Assembly: GCA_944990035.1 (NCBI GenBank)
Contig: CALYLX010000098.1
Span: forward strand, 976,391-1,040,390
Direction: 5' to 3'
Source of the DNA: Clitopilus passeckerianus
Taxonomy: Eukaryota; Basidiomycota; Agaricomycetes; Agaricales; Entolomataceae
DNA length: 64,000 nt
The notes below the pieces were generated by a model, which was not told the origin of the DNA, did no database searches, and worked only from the letters and a program-made list of their open reading frames with translations. This document shows positions 20,274-32,127 of the stretch, piece after piece. Each line of letters begins with the position of its first letter. Positions within the stretch are counted from its first letter, which is position 1. A program made the translations under genes and the position numbers.

Positions 20274-22525
20274 TCACCATGAGACTCCACTAAATAACTC
20301 CTTACTGTATTTTGGTCCTCCGCCACCTTCTGGGACAGTCCAGGTGATATCTTGGGTTGGAACCTTGACATCACATAGCTTGCAGTGAATGCAGTTCTAA
20401 GAGAAGGAGTCAGAACAGCTTATCAAAGGATACAAGAAAATAAAGTATCTCACCTGTGAGTTGATAACGAGCTTCTTGCCGTCCCAGCCTTCTTCTTTGG
20501 CATCCTTGTCTCCCTCCTAATTCGCTTCATCAGTATCATGGTCAAAAAGTGAATAGACCATTGTTGCCCACCTCGGCATTGACGTATTCGTAGACACCGG
20601 CCGGACAGGCCCGTCCAAGCAAACCAGCGTACTCTTCGACGTTCCTCTGGACGTGTTTTCTCCTGCCAGCTTTTCTGTCGACAACTCCATTCTCCGTCTC
20701 TAGAACGGTTCCTGTCTCGGCCTTCTCGATTTCACCTGCATCCAATTCCCTTGAGAACTCCTTGGTCTCGACGACACGGAGATGGATAGGTTGGTCTTCA
20801 GCATGGTTTGTTCCCGTGAGGGCGACAGAAGTCATGAGGTCGGTGGAGAGGGGTGCTTCAAATGCGGGATATTCAATTGGCTTATGCTGAGACGAAGTTT
20901 CGGTATGAGCGGCATCCAAAGATTTCCCTTCCTAATTGGTATTGGTAGATTAGCAAAGAATTGGGAATGAGTACACGATCGAAATACCTTGACATATTTG
21001 GCCATCTCCTCGGCGGGAGCATGCTTGAACGTCCATGGCACCCGACCCTTCAAGAAGAGAGAGTCGATTCCCGAATACGCGATTCCACCCCAAATACCAA
21101 GACCAGTGTTGAACGATGGACGCAGGTTGCGAACCTCATATAGATCTGCTCCAACCCACGACTCGCGAAGATCCTTGTCGTATCTGGTCATATCAGCCGC
21201 CTTGGAAGTCTCAGCTTCTGCCTCTGCCTCTGCGTTCAGGGCCTGGACAGCAGCGTATGCTGCTTCGGCTGCAACCATTCCGCTCTTCATGGCGTTATGT
21301 GTGCCCTTGATCTTTGCAATATTAACAAAGCCGGCCGAGCATCCAATGAGTGCTCCTCCAGGGAAGTCCAATCTAGGAATAGATTGGTACCCTCCTTCGT
21401 TTAACACGCGTGCGCCGTAGCCCAGGCGTTCGCCTCCAGCAAGCAAGTTGCGGTAGTGGGGGTGATGTTTCATACGCTAAAAGGCGAATGACATCAGGAT
21501 AGGATCATTGAAGAAATTTTGGAAAGGCATACCTGCAACTCACGATAAGGCGAGAGGTAGGGATTCTTGTAGTCCAGGCCAATGACAATACCAAGGGAGA
21601 CTAAGCCGTCTGCCATATGGTACTCCCAACCACCTCCATAGGTATGTGTGTCGAGAGGCCAGCCCATGGTATGGACGACCTTCCCAGGCTGGTACTTCTC
21701 TGGATCGATCCGCCAGACCTCTTTCAAGCCGATTCCGTAAGTCTGAGGCTGGGCCTCCTTTCGAAGTTGATATCTTGCGAGTGCGAGTTTTGTAAGGGAT
21801 CCGTGAGCACCTTCCGCGAGGAGTGTGACTTTCGATCTAAAGGCCATACCAGGCTCGAAACTTGATTTCGGGGTGAAGCCTTTCGTAAGACCGACTTCAT
21901 TGGTGATGACGCCCCTTACGCTCTTGACTTTGTTGCCCCAAGCATCGACCGAGTCGGGTGTCTCAGAGAGAAGAAGCTGGGCTCCAGCGAAACCAGGGTA
22001 GATTTCGACCCCGTACTCGTTCTCTGCAATACCGGCTAACCACCGGGTAAAGGCGGATAGGGAAAGAATGTAATTGCCCTTGTTAGACATTTGTGGGGGA
22101 TGTGGCATAGGGATAGAAAGCTTCTCCGTAAACATGACCATGCTTGAAGACGTTGCTGGTTGTGTGAGAGGGTGACCTTCCATGGATTGCCAATCCGGGA
22201 GGAGCTCGTTGAGAGCTCGGGGCTCGATGACGGCGCCAGACAGAATATGTGCACCAGCCTCCGGACCTTTTTCAAGTACGACAACACGGATTTCATTGCC
22301 GCGTTCACGTTCTAGTTGTTTGAGACGAATGGCAGCGCTGATACCAGCGGGGCCGCCACCGACGATACAAATGTCGACTTCATCCTCTGCTCGTTCAATG
22401 CTTTTGGGATCGAAGACTGCTTCATTGAGCCGTGACGAAGAGGCGTGTAAAGAGCGAGATCCGACACTGCGTGTGGTGGTAGCAAGGGCTGCAGCAGCTC
22501 GCCGAGTGCAAAGGAGGAGGACCAT
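20274..22525 (-). CDS. ETFDH: Electron transfer flavoprotein-ubiquinone oxidoreductase
   Basis: This inner-membrane enzyme passes electrons from ETF (fatty-acid and amino-acid oxidation) to ubiquinone. The first ATG in frame gives a mitochondrial presequence ([20 protein letters not shown]). An upstream TTG extends the frame but is unlikely as a start. Domains seen are the FAD Rossmann motif [19 protein letters not shown], the ubiquinone/FAD region ([63 protein letters not shown]) and a C-terminal ferredoxin domain. The ferredoxin domain has [11 protein letters not shown] and [11 protein letters not shown], providing four cysteines for the [4Fe-4S] cluster. The protein ends near [11 protein letters not shown] variable Ala/Glu-rich insert ([14 protein letters not shown]) lies between blocks. 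It is head-to-head with the UBX gene, with only 72 nt between start codons. Confidence 0.94.
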
Positions 22526-22597
22526 CGAGGTTACAATCCGAGAAGGTAGCCGGAGGCGCAACGATATTTATTTCCTTTCTCAACCTTACTCCGGACC

Positions 22598-24500
22598 ATG
22601 AGCCACCTCGATGCCCGCCAACAGTCCGCTCTTGCACAATTTCAGCAGCTCGCGAACGCGACCGATGAGGATGTTGCTATTGGCGTTCTTGAATCTGTAG
22701 AATGGGATGTGCAGAAGGCCGTCGAGCTAGTGTTCGGTTCTGGGGCACCACAACCACCTCAACCGCCCTCCCGTCCAACCACAATTCAGCCATTGGAAAT
22801 CGACGACTCTACAAGTTCATACCCTCCACGACCCATACAACGGCACCAGAACCAACAACAACAACCTTCAGTGTTGGGCTATGTCTTTCAGTTCGCTCGG
22901 CCAATATTCTCAGTCATTGCATTCCCAATCCACCTACTTTCGCATATCATTCGCTTTGTATTTGGCATTCTCCGAATACCTCTCCCCCAGTTGAACTTTT
23001 CTGCCCTTTCTTTCTACCGGACCCTCCCCCGTACTCGCCCTCCGGCCTCCAGAGGAGGTCCTGACAGGTGGGTCAGGGAACTCGAGGAGGAAACAGGCGC
23101 CGTATGCATCGGAAGAGCCACGCCTGCTGTGGTAGGCACAACAACTGCCACGGATGCTGGCTCTTCCTCCCTTACGTCACGCGCTCGTGGCACAACAGAG
23201 GGGCCTCGTTATCTACCTGACTTCACTCTCGGAACGTACGAACAATTCTTGAGGACGTGTCAGAAGGACATTAAGATAGGTTGCATTGTCCTGGTCAGCG
23301 AGGAACATGATGACGTGCCAGAGTTCAAGAGGTGGGTCGGGCGCACGAATGATTCTTTCCCTGAACTTACCATGTTGTATTAGGTCTACCTTGACCGATC
23401 CCGATTTCGTAAACCTCCTCCAAACTAATAGCATCATTGTCTGGGGTGGAGATGTTCGTGAGCGAGAAGCTTGGAGTGGTACGTTCATTCCAAGTTCATA
23501 GCGTTGATATTTGACTCATGGCGTTCTCTTAGCCGCTGAGAAGTTGCAGGCGACAACATATCCTTTTGTTGCCTTTGTAGCTCCCCAGCCACGCCGCAAT
23601 ATTGGTCCACCCAATTCACGCCCATCAGACTCAGCCCCGGTTCTGACTGTCCTCTCCCGACATCAGGGTCCTCCGTCAGGGCCAACCTCAGCTTCAACAC
23701 TCTCCAACCATCTCACAACACAACTCCTTCCCCGTGTCACACCTTACCTTGAGCGTGCCCGAGCCACCTTGCGCGAACGTGAACGAGACCGCTTCCTCCG
23801 TGAAGAACAGGACAGGGCGTTTGCGGCGGCCGCACGTAAGGACAAAGAAAGGATTGAAGAGAAGATGGCACAGGAGAGGAGGGCGAGGGAAAGGGCCCGT
23901 TTGGATGCAGAAGCTGACCAAAGGAGGCTAGCAGACATTGAAGAACGGAAGAAGAAAGCTGAGGTCAGAATGGAGTGGAGAAGATGGATCAGGAGGAAAT
24001 CTTCCCTCCTTCTGGAAGGCAAACCAGGAAATGGCGTTCGGGTTGCGATTCGCCTCCCCGACGGAGGTCGAGCGATGAAGACTTTTGACGGAGCTCAGCA
24101 GACTCTTACCTCCCTCTACCTCTTCGTCGATGCCCACCTTGTCCCAGACCGCTTCGCTCCCGAGGATGATCCCCAGATTCAGCCTTTGGATATCGATCAG
24201 GAAGTGAACGATGAAGGCAGTCTAGTCGCATGTGTTGAAAAGCAGATTGACGGAGCCGGACCCAATTGGTGGGGATTCCAGCTGGCTCTGGCATACCCTC
24301 GGAAGGAGATTCAGTGGGAGCAGGGAACCAAGATTGCAGACGTACAGAGCCTGAAAGGAGGCGCACAGCTCGTTGTAGAGCTTACCAAAAAGCTTGCGAA
24401 TGGAAATGGTAGTGCAAAGGGCAAGGGCAGAGCTACAGCAGAGGAAGTAGAGGACGAAGATGACGGATACCATACGGAAGACAGTGACGACGGTGCATGA
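22598..24500 (+). CDS. UBX-domain protein, FAF2/UBXD8-like ERAD factor
   Basis: The three-exon gene encodes, in order, an N-terminal UBA domain (ALAQFQQLANATDEDVAIGV, VEWDVQKAVELVF) and a hydrophobic hairpin (VFQFARPIFSVIAFPIHLL, IIRFVFGILRIPL). A UAS thioredoxin-like domain (YEQFLRTCQKDIKIGCIVLV, PDFVNLLQTNSIIVWGGDV, ATTYPFVAFVAP) comes next. A long charged helix (ERARATLRERERDRFLREEQ) and a UBX domain (RVAIRLPDGGRAMKTFDG, WWGFQLALAYPRKEI) complete it. The family recruits Cdc48/p97 through UBX to the ER and lipid droplets for degradation of membrane proteins. The UBX domain contains an acidic insert of about 50 residues between its strands. The C-terminus is acidic and disordered. Introns lie at about 23332-23382 and 23479-23532. 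Confidence 0.9.
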
Positions 24501-24679
24501 GTGAACTCTTAAATTAGACCTCTGGAGAAGCTTCTCCAGTCTGCAACCCTGTATTCATCCATTGATCCGATGACCCACTGGTTACCAGAACAGCTGAGTG
24601 ATGTGAAGAAAACATAATATTACATTCTACACAATACATATATGACAGATGGTGCAAGTTTCACCGATATAACTGCCGG

Positions 24680-25353
24680 TTACGATTGGACACGTCCTGC
24701 TGCCCTGTCTAGAGAGACATACGCAGCATCGGTGAATCTTCCGTACATCATCTCGCCAACGCCAAGACCAAGGACAAGAGATAGGATGAATCCGACTTGG
24801 TAGGTCCTGCGATATCCACGTTGTTTGTTAGCATTAAGCTATCCGCGGTAAAATTACGGCACGTACATGACTGCCAACATGAAGAGGAAGCCCAAGGTTG
24901 CCTGGATCATTTGTAGGGAACCACGAGCCCAGGCATGGTTCAAGAGGAAGGGAGCAGCACCACGGAAGAGGACAGTTTGCTCGATGACCCCATAGTCTTT
25001 GCATGATTTTTCGTTGCTATGTCCCAAAGCTTGAGATCTCCCCGATAGAATGTAAGAGGAAATACCTACTTCTCGAATGCAATGGATCTTTCTATGCCAG
25101 CCCTAGCAGCAGCTACCCATCTTTCTCCAATTCCAAGCAAGATCAAGGCAACACATGCACCCCATAGTGTACTACTTTTGCCGGGAACCCAACCGTCAAT
25201 CCAGAGCGTATCGCCAGGGAAAAGATGGAGGAATGCAGTCATGGTACCGGAGGCCATTGCCATTGCGGAATCTCCAGGGATAGAGTTGCCTCCATGGTTA
25301 TGAGCGTACGTTGCAGAAGCAAACAGCGGGGAAACGAGGACAGCCGACACCAT
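24680..25353 (-). CDS. Ctr-family copper transporter
   Basis: A small three-TM protein. The N-terminus resembles a signal peptide (MVSAVLVSPLFASATYA), followed by HNHGG and a short Met-containing stretch (AMAMASGTMTAFLH). TM1 contains LWIDGWVPGKSSTLWGACVA and ends ERW, matching the Ctr pattern. TM2 carries the essential MxxxM as MLAVM, and TM3 follows as TYQVGFILSLVLGLGVGEMM, with the Gly-rich packing motif typical of Ctr TM3. Ctr trimers move Cu(I) across the plasma or vacuolar membrane. The N-terminus has few Met-rich motifs, so a vacuolar Ctr2-like role is possible. At least two introns are present. It is divergent from BRF1, with 196 nt between start codons. Confidence 0.85.
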
Positions 25354-25549
25354 AGCCGTGATGATGAGGGTGAGAGGTAGGTGAGATTAGATGTGCGTGC
25401 GTGTGACTCGGCGTGACAACATCCGAAATTCCTCCCTTTCTTCGATGCTTTCACCTGGTTTCTGAAATCTCTCTGCTATACTTCTACTATCTTTATATCA
25501 TTCAAACTTTCAAATACCCATATCTTTCTAGCAAATAACAAGGATTACA

Positions 25550-27989
25550 ATGGTTAGGATTTTTTATGTTCGAACTAAACTCTCATCTAATCAGGTTTCT
25601 CGTTAGCCTACCTGTAACGAATGTGGAGGGACTGTAATTGAGTACGATGCCTCGACTGGGAGCGGCTTCTGTACATCCTGCGGAAATGTGGTGGAAGAAA
25701 ACGCTATCGTCAATGAGGTTGCGTTCGGCGAAACGTCCACCGGCGCGGCCATGGTCCAGGGGTCCTTCGTCGGTCAAGGCGCAAGTCAGTCCATCCCATG
25801 TTTACTCTTCCTGTATCCTGATCCTTATCTCTACAGCGCACGCAAGAATGAGTGGACCTTACGGAAACAGGGGGAACAATGAATCTCGAGAACAAACGAT
25901 TGCAAATGGTGGGTTTTACCCGTCTACATGATTCTATCTGTATCTCACACGCATATATCCAGCTAACAAGAAGATTCAGAGTATAGCAAATGTTCTTCGC
26001 CTCTCCGAAGTCGTTTGTCTGGCCGCAACGCGCATGTACACGCTCGCCGTCGAGCACAAATTTACCAAGGGTCGCAAAAGTTTGAACGTTGTTGCCGTCT
26101 GCCTATACGTCGCCTGTAGGCAGAAGGAAACCAGGAACTATATGCTTATCGACTTTTCCGATCTTCTGCAGGTGAGATTCTACTGATTATCTCTGTGTCC
26201 CATGACTCACACGCGTTCTTCTCAAGGTCAACGTCTTCGAGCTTGGGCATACTTATCTCCAACTTGTGCAAACCCTAAATCTACGTCTACCCCTGGTCGA
26301 CCCTTCACACTACATTTCACGTTTCGCTGCTCTTCTAGAATTTGGTGATGAGACGCATAAGGTTGCTACGGATGCAGTCCGTCTCGTCCAACGATTTGAT
26401 AGAGACTGGATGACACGAGGCCGACGTCCGGCCGGAATTTGTGGGGCTGCACTACTGCTTGCTGCACGGATGAACAACTTTCGACGATCTGTGGAAGAAA
26501 TTGTGCAAGTTGTGAAGATCGCCGACACCACTCTCAAGAAACGTCTAGATGAATTCAAGAATACACCAAGCGGAAGCTTGACACTCGCTGACTTCCGAAA
26601 CGTATGGCTAGAGGAAGAGATGGATCCACCAGCTTTCACGAAAGGGAAGGAGAAAGAGGAGGCCGATAGGCAAACTACAGAGGCCCCCGACGCGAACAAG
26701 GAGAAGCATTGGGATGCAAAGCAGAAGGAGGGCAAGAAGAGGAAAAAGAGGAAACGAAAGGGCGACGGTTCGGAGGACGAAGATATCGCCAATGTTGAGC
26801 CTCCTAATCAGGAGGAACCCCCTCCACCTAGGATCGACCCTGCTATATTCAATCAAGGCATTTTTGAAGGAACGTTTAGTCAAGTTCCCCTTTTCCTTCC
26901 CGATACCGACGACACGAACTTCAACATTGATCCCACACTCCTGGCGACTCAAACAATGCATACTTATCAGCCGGATTTGCAACTACCAACCTCGACACAG
27001 CAATCATCACCACCAGCTTCGTCTCCCGAACGGCAGCCCGCAATATCCCTAGGGATACCTGGTACTACTGTAGTGGACGAGACTGCTTCAAGCGCACTCG
27101 CTGAGGAGGTCTCTGCCTATCTGCAGAATACTCAAGGAGCATTGCTCAGCTCTGCACTCGATGAAGCCGACCAGCGTCGACTCGCTGAAATTACGGTCGA
27201 GGACGAATTACTCGGCCTCGATGAAGCCGAGCTCGACCGTTTCCTGCTATCTGAAGACGAGGTCAAGATTAAGGAACGTGTATGGGTTGAACTGAACCGA
27301 GACTATCTCGAAGCACTGGCAGGTGAGCTATACGTTACGCAAGACCTGTACCCCAGATTTTGCGGCGTCGCCCTCGTTCGTTTTGCTGAATGGATTGTTG
27401 TGCAGCCAAAGGTGAACAGGCTGAATCTGGGGCTCCCACCAAGAGTCGGAAGGTTCGTTTCCAGCTTCGGGCAACTCTTTTTACCGATCCCTGCTGACTA
27501 TTTATTCTTGTTTGTTCCACAAATTCTTGCACTTTACAGAGACGGAAGACGAATGCGAACAAACCACGCGATGCTGCCACCCCACATGGATCGACAGCTG
27601 CTGAATCGGTTAAAAACTTGCTGAAGAAAAACCCGAAATACAGCAAACGGATAAATTATGATGCCCTTAAAGACCTTTTCGTAGAAAGCGGCGGGCCACC
27701 TTCTCTGGCTGCAAAGATGGGAATAGACGACGACAAGGACGCTGCAGAGCTCTACCAGTTAGACGACAAAGACGATAAGAGTGATGGAGAGGCTCCTACT
27801 CAACTTGTAGTCATTGAAGAAGGTGGAAGCGTTGCCACGGAGCCGACGGCTCCTATTCCATCGAAGAAGAAAATACCCGGAGAGCTGGAAGTGGATGGGG
27901 ATATGGATGCAGAAGGAGAACTCTACGATGGGAGTGACGAAGAGGGACCTCTTCCCAGCTGGGAAGATGCTTTTGAACAGGAAGTTTGA
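25550..27989 (+). CDS. BRF1: TFIIIB subunit BRF1
   Basis: BRF1 recruits TBP and RNA polymerase III to tRNA and 5S promoters. The product starts M-PTCNECGGTVIEYDAST, with a zinc ribbon completed by GFCTSCG. Conserved AMVQGSFVGQGA follows, then two cyclin-like repeats (VLRLSEVVCLAATRMYTLAV, LNVVAVCLYVACRQKETRNY; then VATDAVRLVQRFDRDWMTRG, GICGAALLLAARMNNFRRS). A low-complexity Lys/Glu linker leads to the Brf1 TBP-binding block (VKNLLKKNPKYSKRINYDAL), and the tail is acidic. The frame from the ATG hits a stop unless an intron (25553-25606) removes everything between ATG and PTC, so exon 1 is the ATG alone. Its donor is the weaker GTTAGG. Further introns lie near 25785, 25910, 26172, 27314 and 27470. 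Confidence 0.92.
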
Positions 27990-28500
27990 GGTGGTGAAAT
28001 ATCTCGATAGCGCACTCTACGTGACCCTTACTGAACACTCTAAATGTTGTACTGATATCTGCAATTAACTGACTCGTCATATTTATTTGCTTCGGCCGCA
28101 TTTGCTTCGAAGACTAGAGGAGGGGCAACTGAGACAGCTGTGTTGTGACCCGTTTTGGTGAGGATGTACCGTGCTTAAGAACCCTATGAATTTGATGAAC
28201 TACAGTGATTTGCTTTCAAAATGTGATACACGTATGTGCATTACCAGTGGCGTACTTTGACTGTTCCAGAAGTACCGGGGCTCCTCGCCAGACTTCCACA
28301 GATTCAAGTTCGAATTCGTCGCGACAACGAATGCGCGTCTACCACGTGACTGTGTTTTATCAACACGTGCGATAGCATCTCTAGGGTCCATTGGAAGTTC
28401 GTGTTAACCGCACTGTTCGGTCCTTCTGCAACTTCTCTAGCTTGCTGGCACTGGGGACAAACAACTCTTCCTACGAACCTGCCTGAGCAGGCCCAAAAAT
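27990..28500. other. Intergenic, no gene seen
   Basis: This 511 nt stretch separates BRF1 from the downstream CM1 protein gene. It presumably holds the BRF1 3' UTR and the promoter of the next gene. I see no conserved ORF, repeat or tRNA. Confidence 0.6.
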
Positions 28501-31500
28501 ATGGCTGGACTATCTCTGAATCCTGCTGATTTATCAAGTTTCTCTAATGGCACGCAATTCGACCTTTCTATCGGCTCAGAAGGAGGCGATCTATTGGGAA
28601 CTCCAGGTGGTGACTCCAGGAGGTCAATCGATGTGCCAGAGACACCGACCACGTCTAAAAGTGCGCGAGCTTCGCGATCTGCGACGGGAACTAAAGGGAC
28701 GACAACACTGACTCTCCGTGATCAAGAAAAGGTGGCGTCGCACTTTATAGGTCCATAATATCTGTCTATATCTCCTTTCTAGCACATAGATAATTTGAAG
28801 AAAGAAAACTTCAATATCAAACTACGAGTCCACTTCCTTGAGGAACGCTTGCGTTCCCTAGCGCCTGAGCAGATGGATGCCGCTCTCAAGCAGAATATCA
28901 ATCTGAAAATTGAGGTTCAGCAGAGAGGTATGGAGATCAAGAAGTTGAAGAAGCTAGTTCTCGAGCTCGAACGCGAACTTGACCGACTCCAACGTGGCGC
29001 AGGCGGCTCACGTAACCGGGAAAGGGAACTGGAAGAAAAGCTGGAAGAAAGGGAACGCGAGTTGAACGAGATGCGCCGAAGACGGTCTGGGGACCACGAC
29101 GCCGCACTCAGGGAGGTGGAAACCAGGAACGCTGAGCTTGAGGAGGAGTTGGAGAATGCTCGCGGATTGCTTGAGGAGAACATGGATGAGATCGAGCGGT
29201 TAAAAGAGATTGTAGAAAAGAAAGGCGACATGTCGATGGAAGGGGACTCAAAACGGGACAAAACCGAGAGGCGAATCGAAGAACTTGAAGTCGAGCTTCA
29301 GGATCTACACGCACAACTCGAGGAAGACAAGGAGATCATTGCCCAGAAAGACGACGAAAAGGAGGACCTACTCGACGTCGTCAATACTTTGCGACTTGAG
29401 ATCGAGGATATTCAAAGAAGGCGCCAAGCCGAGTCTATCGAGCGGAGCGAGAGTCGTGCCCAAATCATGGAGGAAAGGGAAGAAAGGGAAGCTGTCGAGG
29501 AAGATTTAGCGGCCCTCAGGGACAAGTTGGCAGCACTTATGATTGAACTCCAGCAAAAGGAAGACGAGGTCGAGATGAAGAATCGTGAAATAGATGAACT
29601 GGTGGAGGAGCATAAGAGGATCGTGAATGTGGTGGACGATGAGTGGAAGGGGGAGGTAGAGGAGGCACGTGGCCGTGTAGACGAGCTCAAAGATGTACGT
29701 TTCTCAAAACAATCCAGGGAGAAAATCAAATATCTGACTTCTTTTCAGCTCCTAGCAGAGCGCGAATCCGAATCGAAGGAACTGCGAGATCAGATTGACG
29801 AACTCGAATTGAACCAAAATGACGTCCATCACAAATTCGAGGCAGCAATTGCCCATCTCGAGGAGGAGGCTGAAGGCAAGGACGCGGAGATCGCTTCTCT
29901 CAACGCCGCTGTTGAGAGGATGAGTGAACAGCTTTACGTTGTTGAAGATAAACATGATCAAATCCAAGAAGAATTCGCACAGAAGGAAGAAGACTACGCT
30001 GCTGAACGTGATAGGCTGCACGCACTCACCAATGCCCTCAAAGACGTAAGGAATCCGCCTTATCGAAGCGTTCACATTCCTTACTTCTCGTTCATTATCT
30101 AGAAAGTAGCATCTTTAAATGCTGAACTTCAGGATATGGCCAATCAATACGAGGCAACTGCATCAGAGATTCATGCACATCGCACGAGGCAGGAAGAACT
30201 GGCTAGGCACATTGAAAATCTCGTAAATGAGAACGAGAAAGAGCGACAGGCTCGCGAGAACCTCGAAACAGAGTTCTCCAACGCAGAGAAGAAACACGAT
30301 AAGGAGCTCAGGAATGAGCGGCGGGCTCTCGAAGCCAAAGAATCGGCGTTGCAAAGTGCACTCGCCGATCTTACTCGCACCCAAACACTCTTGACCCAAC
30401 GAGAAACGGACATGCAAGCGCTACAGAACGCCCTCAATTCCCTCGAGACCGAATCCAAGAAGCTTGGAGAGTCCCATACCACCGCAAGATTCTCCCTTCA
30501 GCTCGAAACTGATCGCCTGAAACGCGATCTTGAACGAGTCGAGGATGAACTTGCTCGTGCACGCCAAGCACTTACCGACCAAGACACGAAATTCAGAGAC
30601 CGAGACGGGGCACTTGACAAGCTTCACGCGGACAACAGGGATCTGACGAGCCAACTCGCGGCTCAAACGCAGGCGAGGCTCAATATTTCGGAAAAGCTCG
30701 ACGGTGTTCAGGCTAGCCTCAAAGCTGCTGAAGCTGAAGCAGCGTCATTCAAGGCTAAAGCGACCGAACTCGAACAGAGGTTGTCCAAGGATCAGAGGTC
30801 ACTCTTATCTGCCGAGACGCAGTACAGAGATCAGTTGACAGAGAGGAACACTCTTCTGTTGACTGTGTACCAGTATCTGGACAAGATCTTGGGTGTTGAT
30901 AAAACCCCAGTAAGTCTCGTTAAATTCTGCTACTGCTTCCTCAGCTGAACTGCGACCCTTCTAGAAGAAGAGTGGACAAGCGGAGACCAAGCCTTTCACA
31001 AACTTCACTGTATTCCATGACAATCTTATCACCCGCCTGAAGCAACTTCTCAAGATTTCGGCTGACTTTGAGAAACGCTGCAAAGAAGCGGAGACAAGAT
31101 TCGCAGAGAAGATCGCCGACATGCGTAAACAGCTCGACAATCGGTGGAAGCAGATTGACAAGTTCGAAGCAAGCGTCAAGCAGTATGCTGATGCCAAGAC
31201 AGCTTGGAGAAGGAAGCTTGCGAGCAAAGACGGAGAACTTGAGGCCATCAAGGTCCGTATTTGCCTGTCGTGTGCCAATGACAGACCATTGACTATTGCT
31301 GATATATTTATTTGACAGACGACGAATACAGAGATGGCTGCCCAGCTGGCGTCTATCAAACGTGGACCTGGATCTTCAAGTGACGCTATGGAGATCCGTT
31401 CGCTAGCAACGCGAGCAGCAAACGCGGAGAGACGTCTTAATAATGCTCAGAACCAACTTCTGGCGACCGAAGAGAAGGTTGCCCAGATGAATCAGAAGAG

Positions 31501-31799
31501 CGCGGCTGCAGATACCAAGTGGGAGGCTCGTGTAAAGGAATACGAGAGTAGATTAAAGGCAGCTGAAGAAAGGGTGAAGAGAGAACGCCAAGGAAGCAAG
31601 GAAAGAGTTGCGGAGCTTGAGGCTAATGTCAAGTCAGTAACCTTTCTTCCCTTCCCGAAATTCAACATAACCGATTTCTTACAGGAGCATACAACGGCAA
31701 CTTGAGCTTGCGCAGAAGCGAAACCAACAGCTTTCAGAGCTCGTTGATATAAACAAGACGACGATGCCTGGCACACCTGGATCCCACACTCCAAGATAG
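28501..31799 (+). CDS. CM1-motif coiled-coil protein (Mto1/Pcp1/centrosomin-like gamma-tubulin tether)
   Basis: A Ser/Thr-rich N-terminus is followed by a centrosomin N-terminal motif: LTLRDQEK spliced to HIDNLKKENFNIKLRVHFLE. The consensus LKxENFxLKLRIxFLEE defines CM1, the segment that binds and activates gamma-tubulin ring complexes. The remaining roughly 900 residues are almost continuous coiled coil (for example LELERELDRLQRG, RRIEELEVELQDLHAQLEED, LEQRLSKDQRSLLSAE). A short tail ends TTMPGTPGSHTPR. In fission yeast, CM1 proteins are Mto1 (cytoplasmic) and Pcp1 (spindle pole body). I cannot tell which applies. I see no clear C-terminal calmodulin-binding PACT sequence, which leans slightly to Mto1. 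At least six short introns are present. Confidence 0.85.
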
Positions 31800-32127
31800 A
31801 TATAACTGATCGAAGTTTCTGAATCTGATTTCTTCCCCGTTACGACCTTCAAGTTTTCCTGCTTCCGCTATCATATGTGTATACCTAGCATCTCTGTATT
31901 CATACTTCACTCCCCTAATACCATGGATCTCATATACCGGTCCAAGCATCGTGACAAAGAGGGTAAATATATTCAGAAAGAGTAGAGCGATCGAAATTAC
32001 ATCCGTTCCAGTAAACGATAGTTACAAGTACATCAACAAAAGAAAACAAGGGGTACGGTCTTGGGGGGAATAGCGGCCAAAATATCTGAGTCATAATTGA
32101 GATAGGGAATGACTTGGGTGTACTACC
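31800..32127. other. Convergent intergenic region
   Basis: This 328 nt stretch lies between the stop codons of the CM1 protein gene (+) and the GRGGAGN-repeat gene (-). It presumably holds both 3' ends, and I see nothing else in it. Confidence 0.6.

Noticed and set aside
28308..28317. GTTCGAATTC resembling a tRNA B box
   Set aside because: No A box, no acceptor stem and no cloverleaf around it on either strand.
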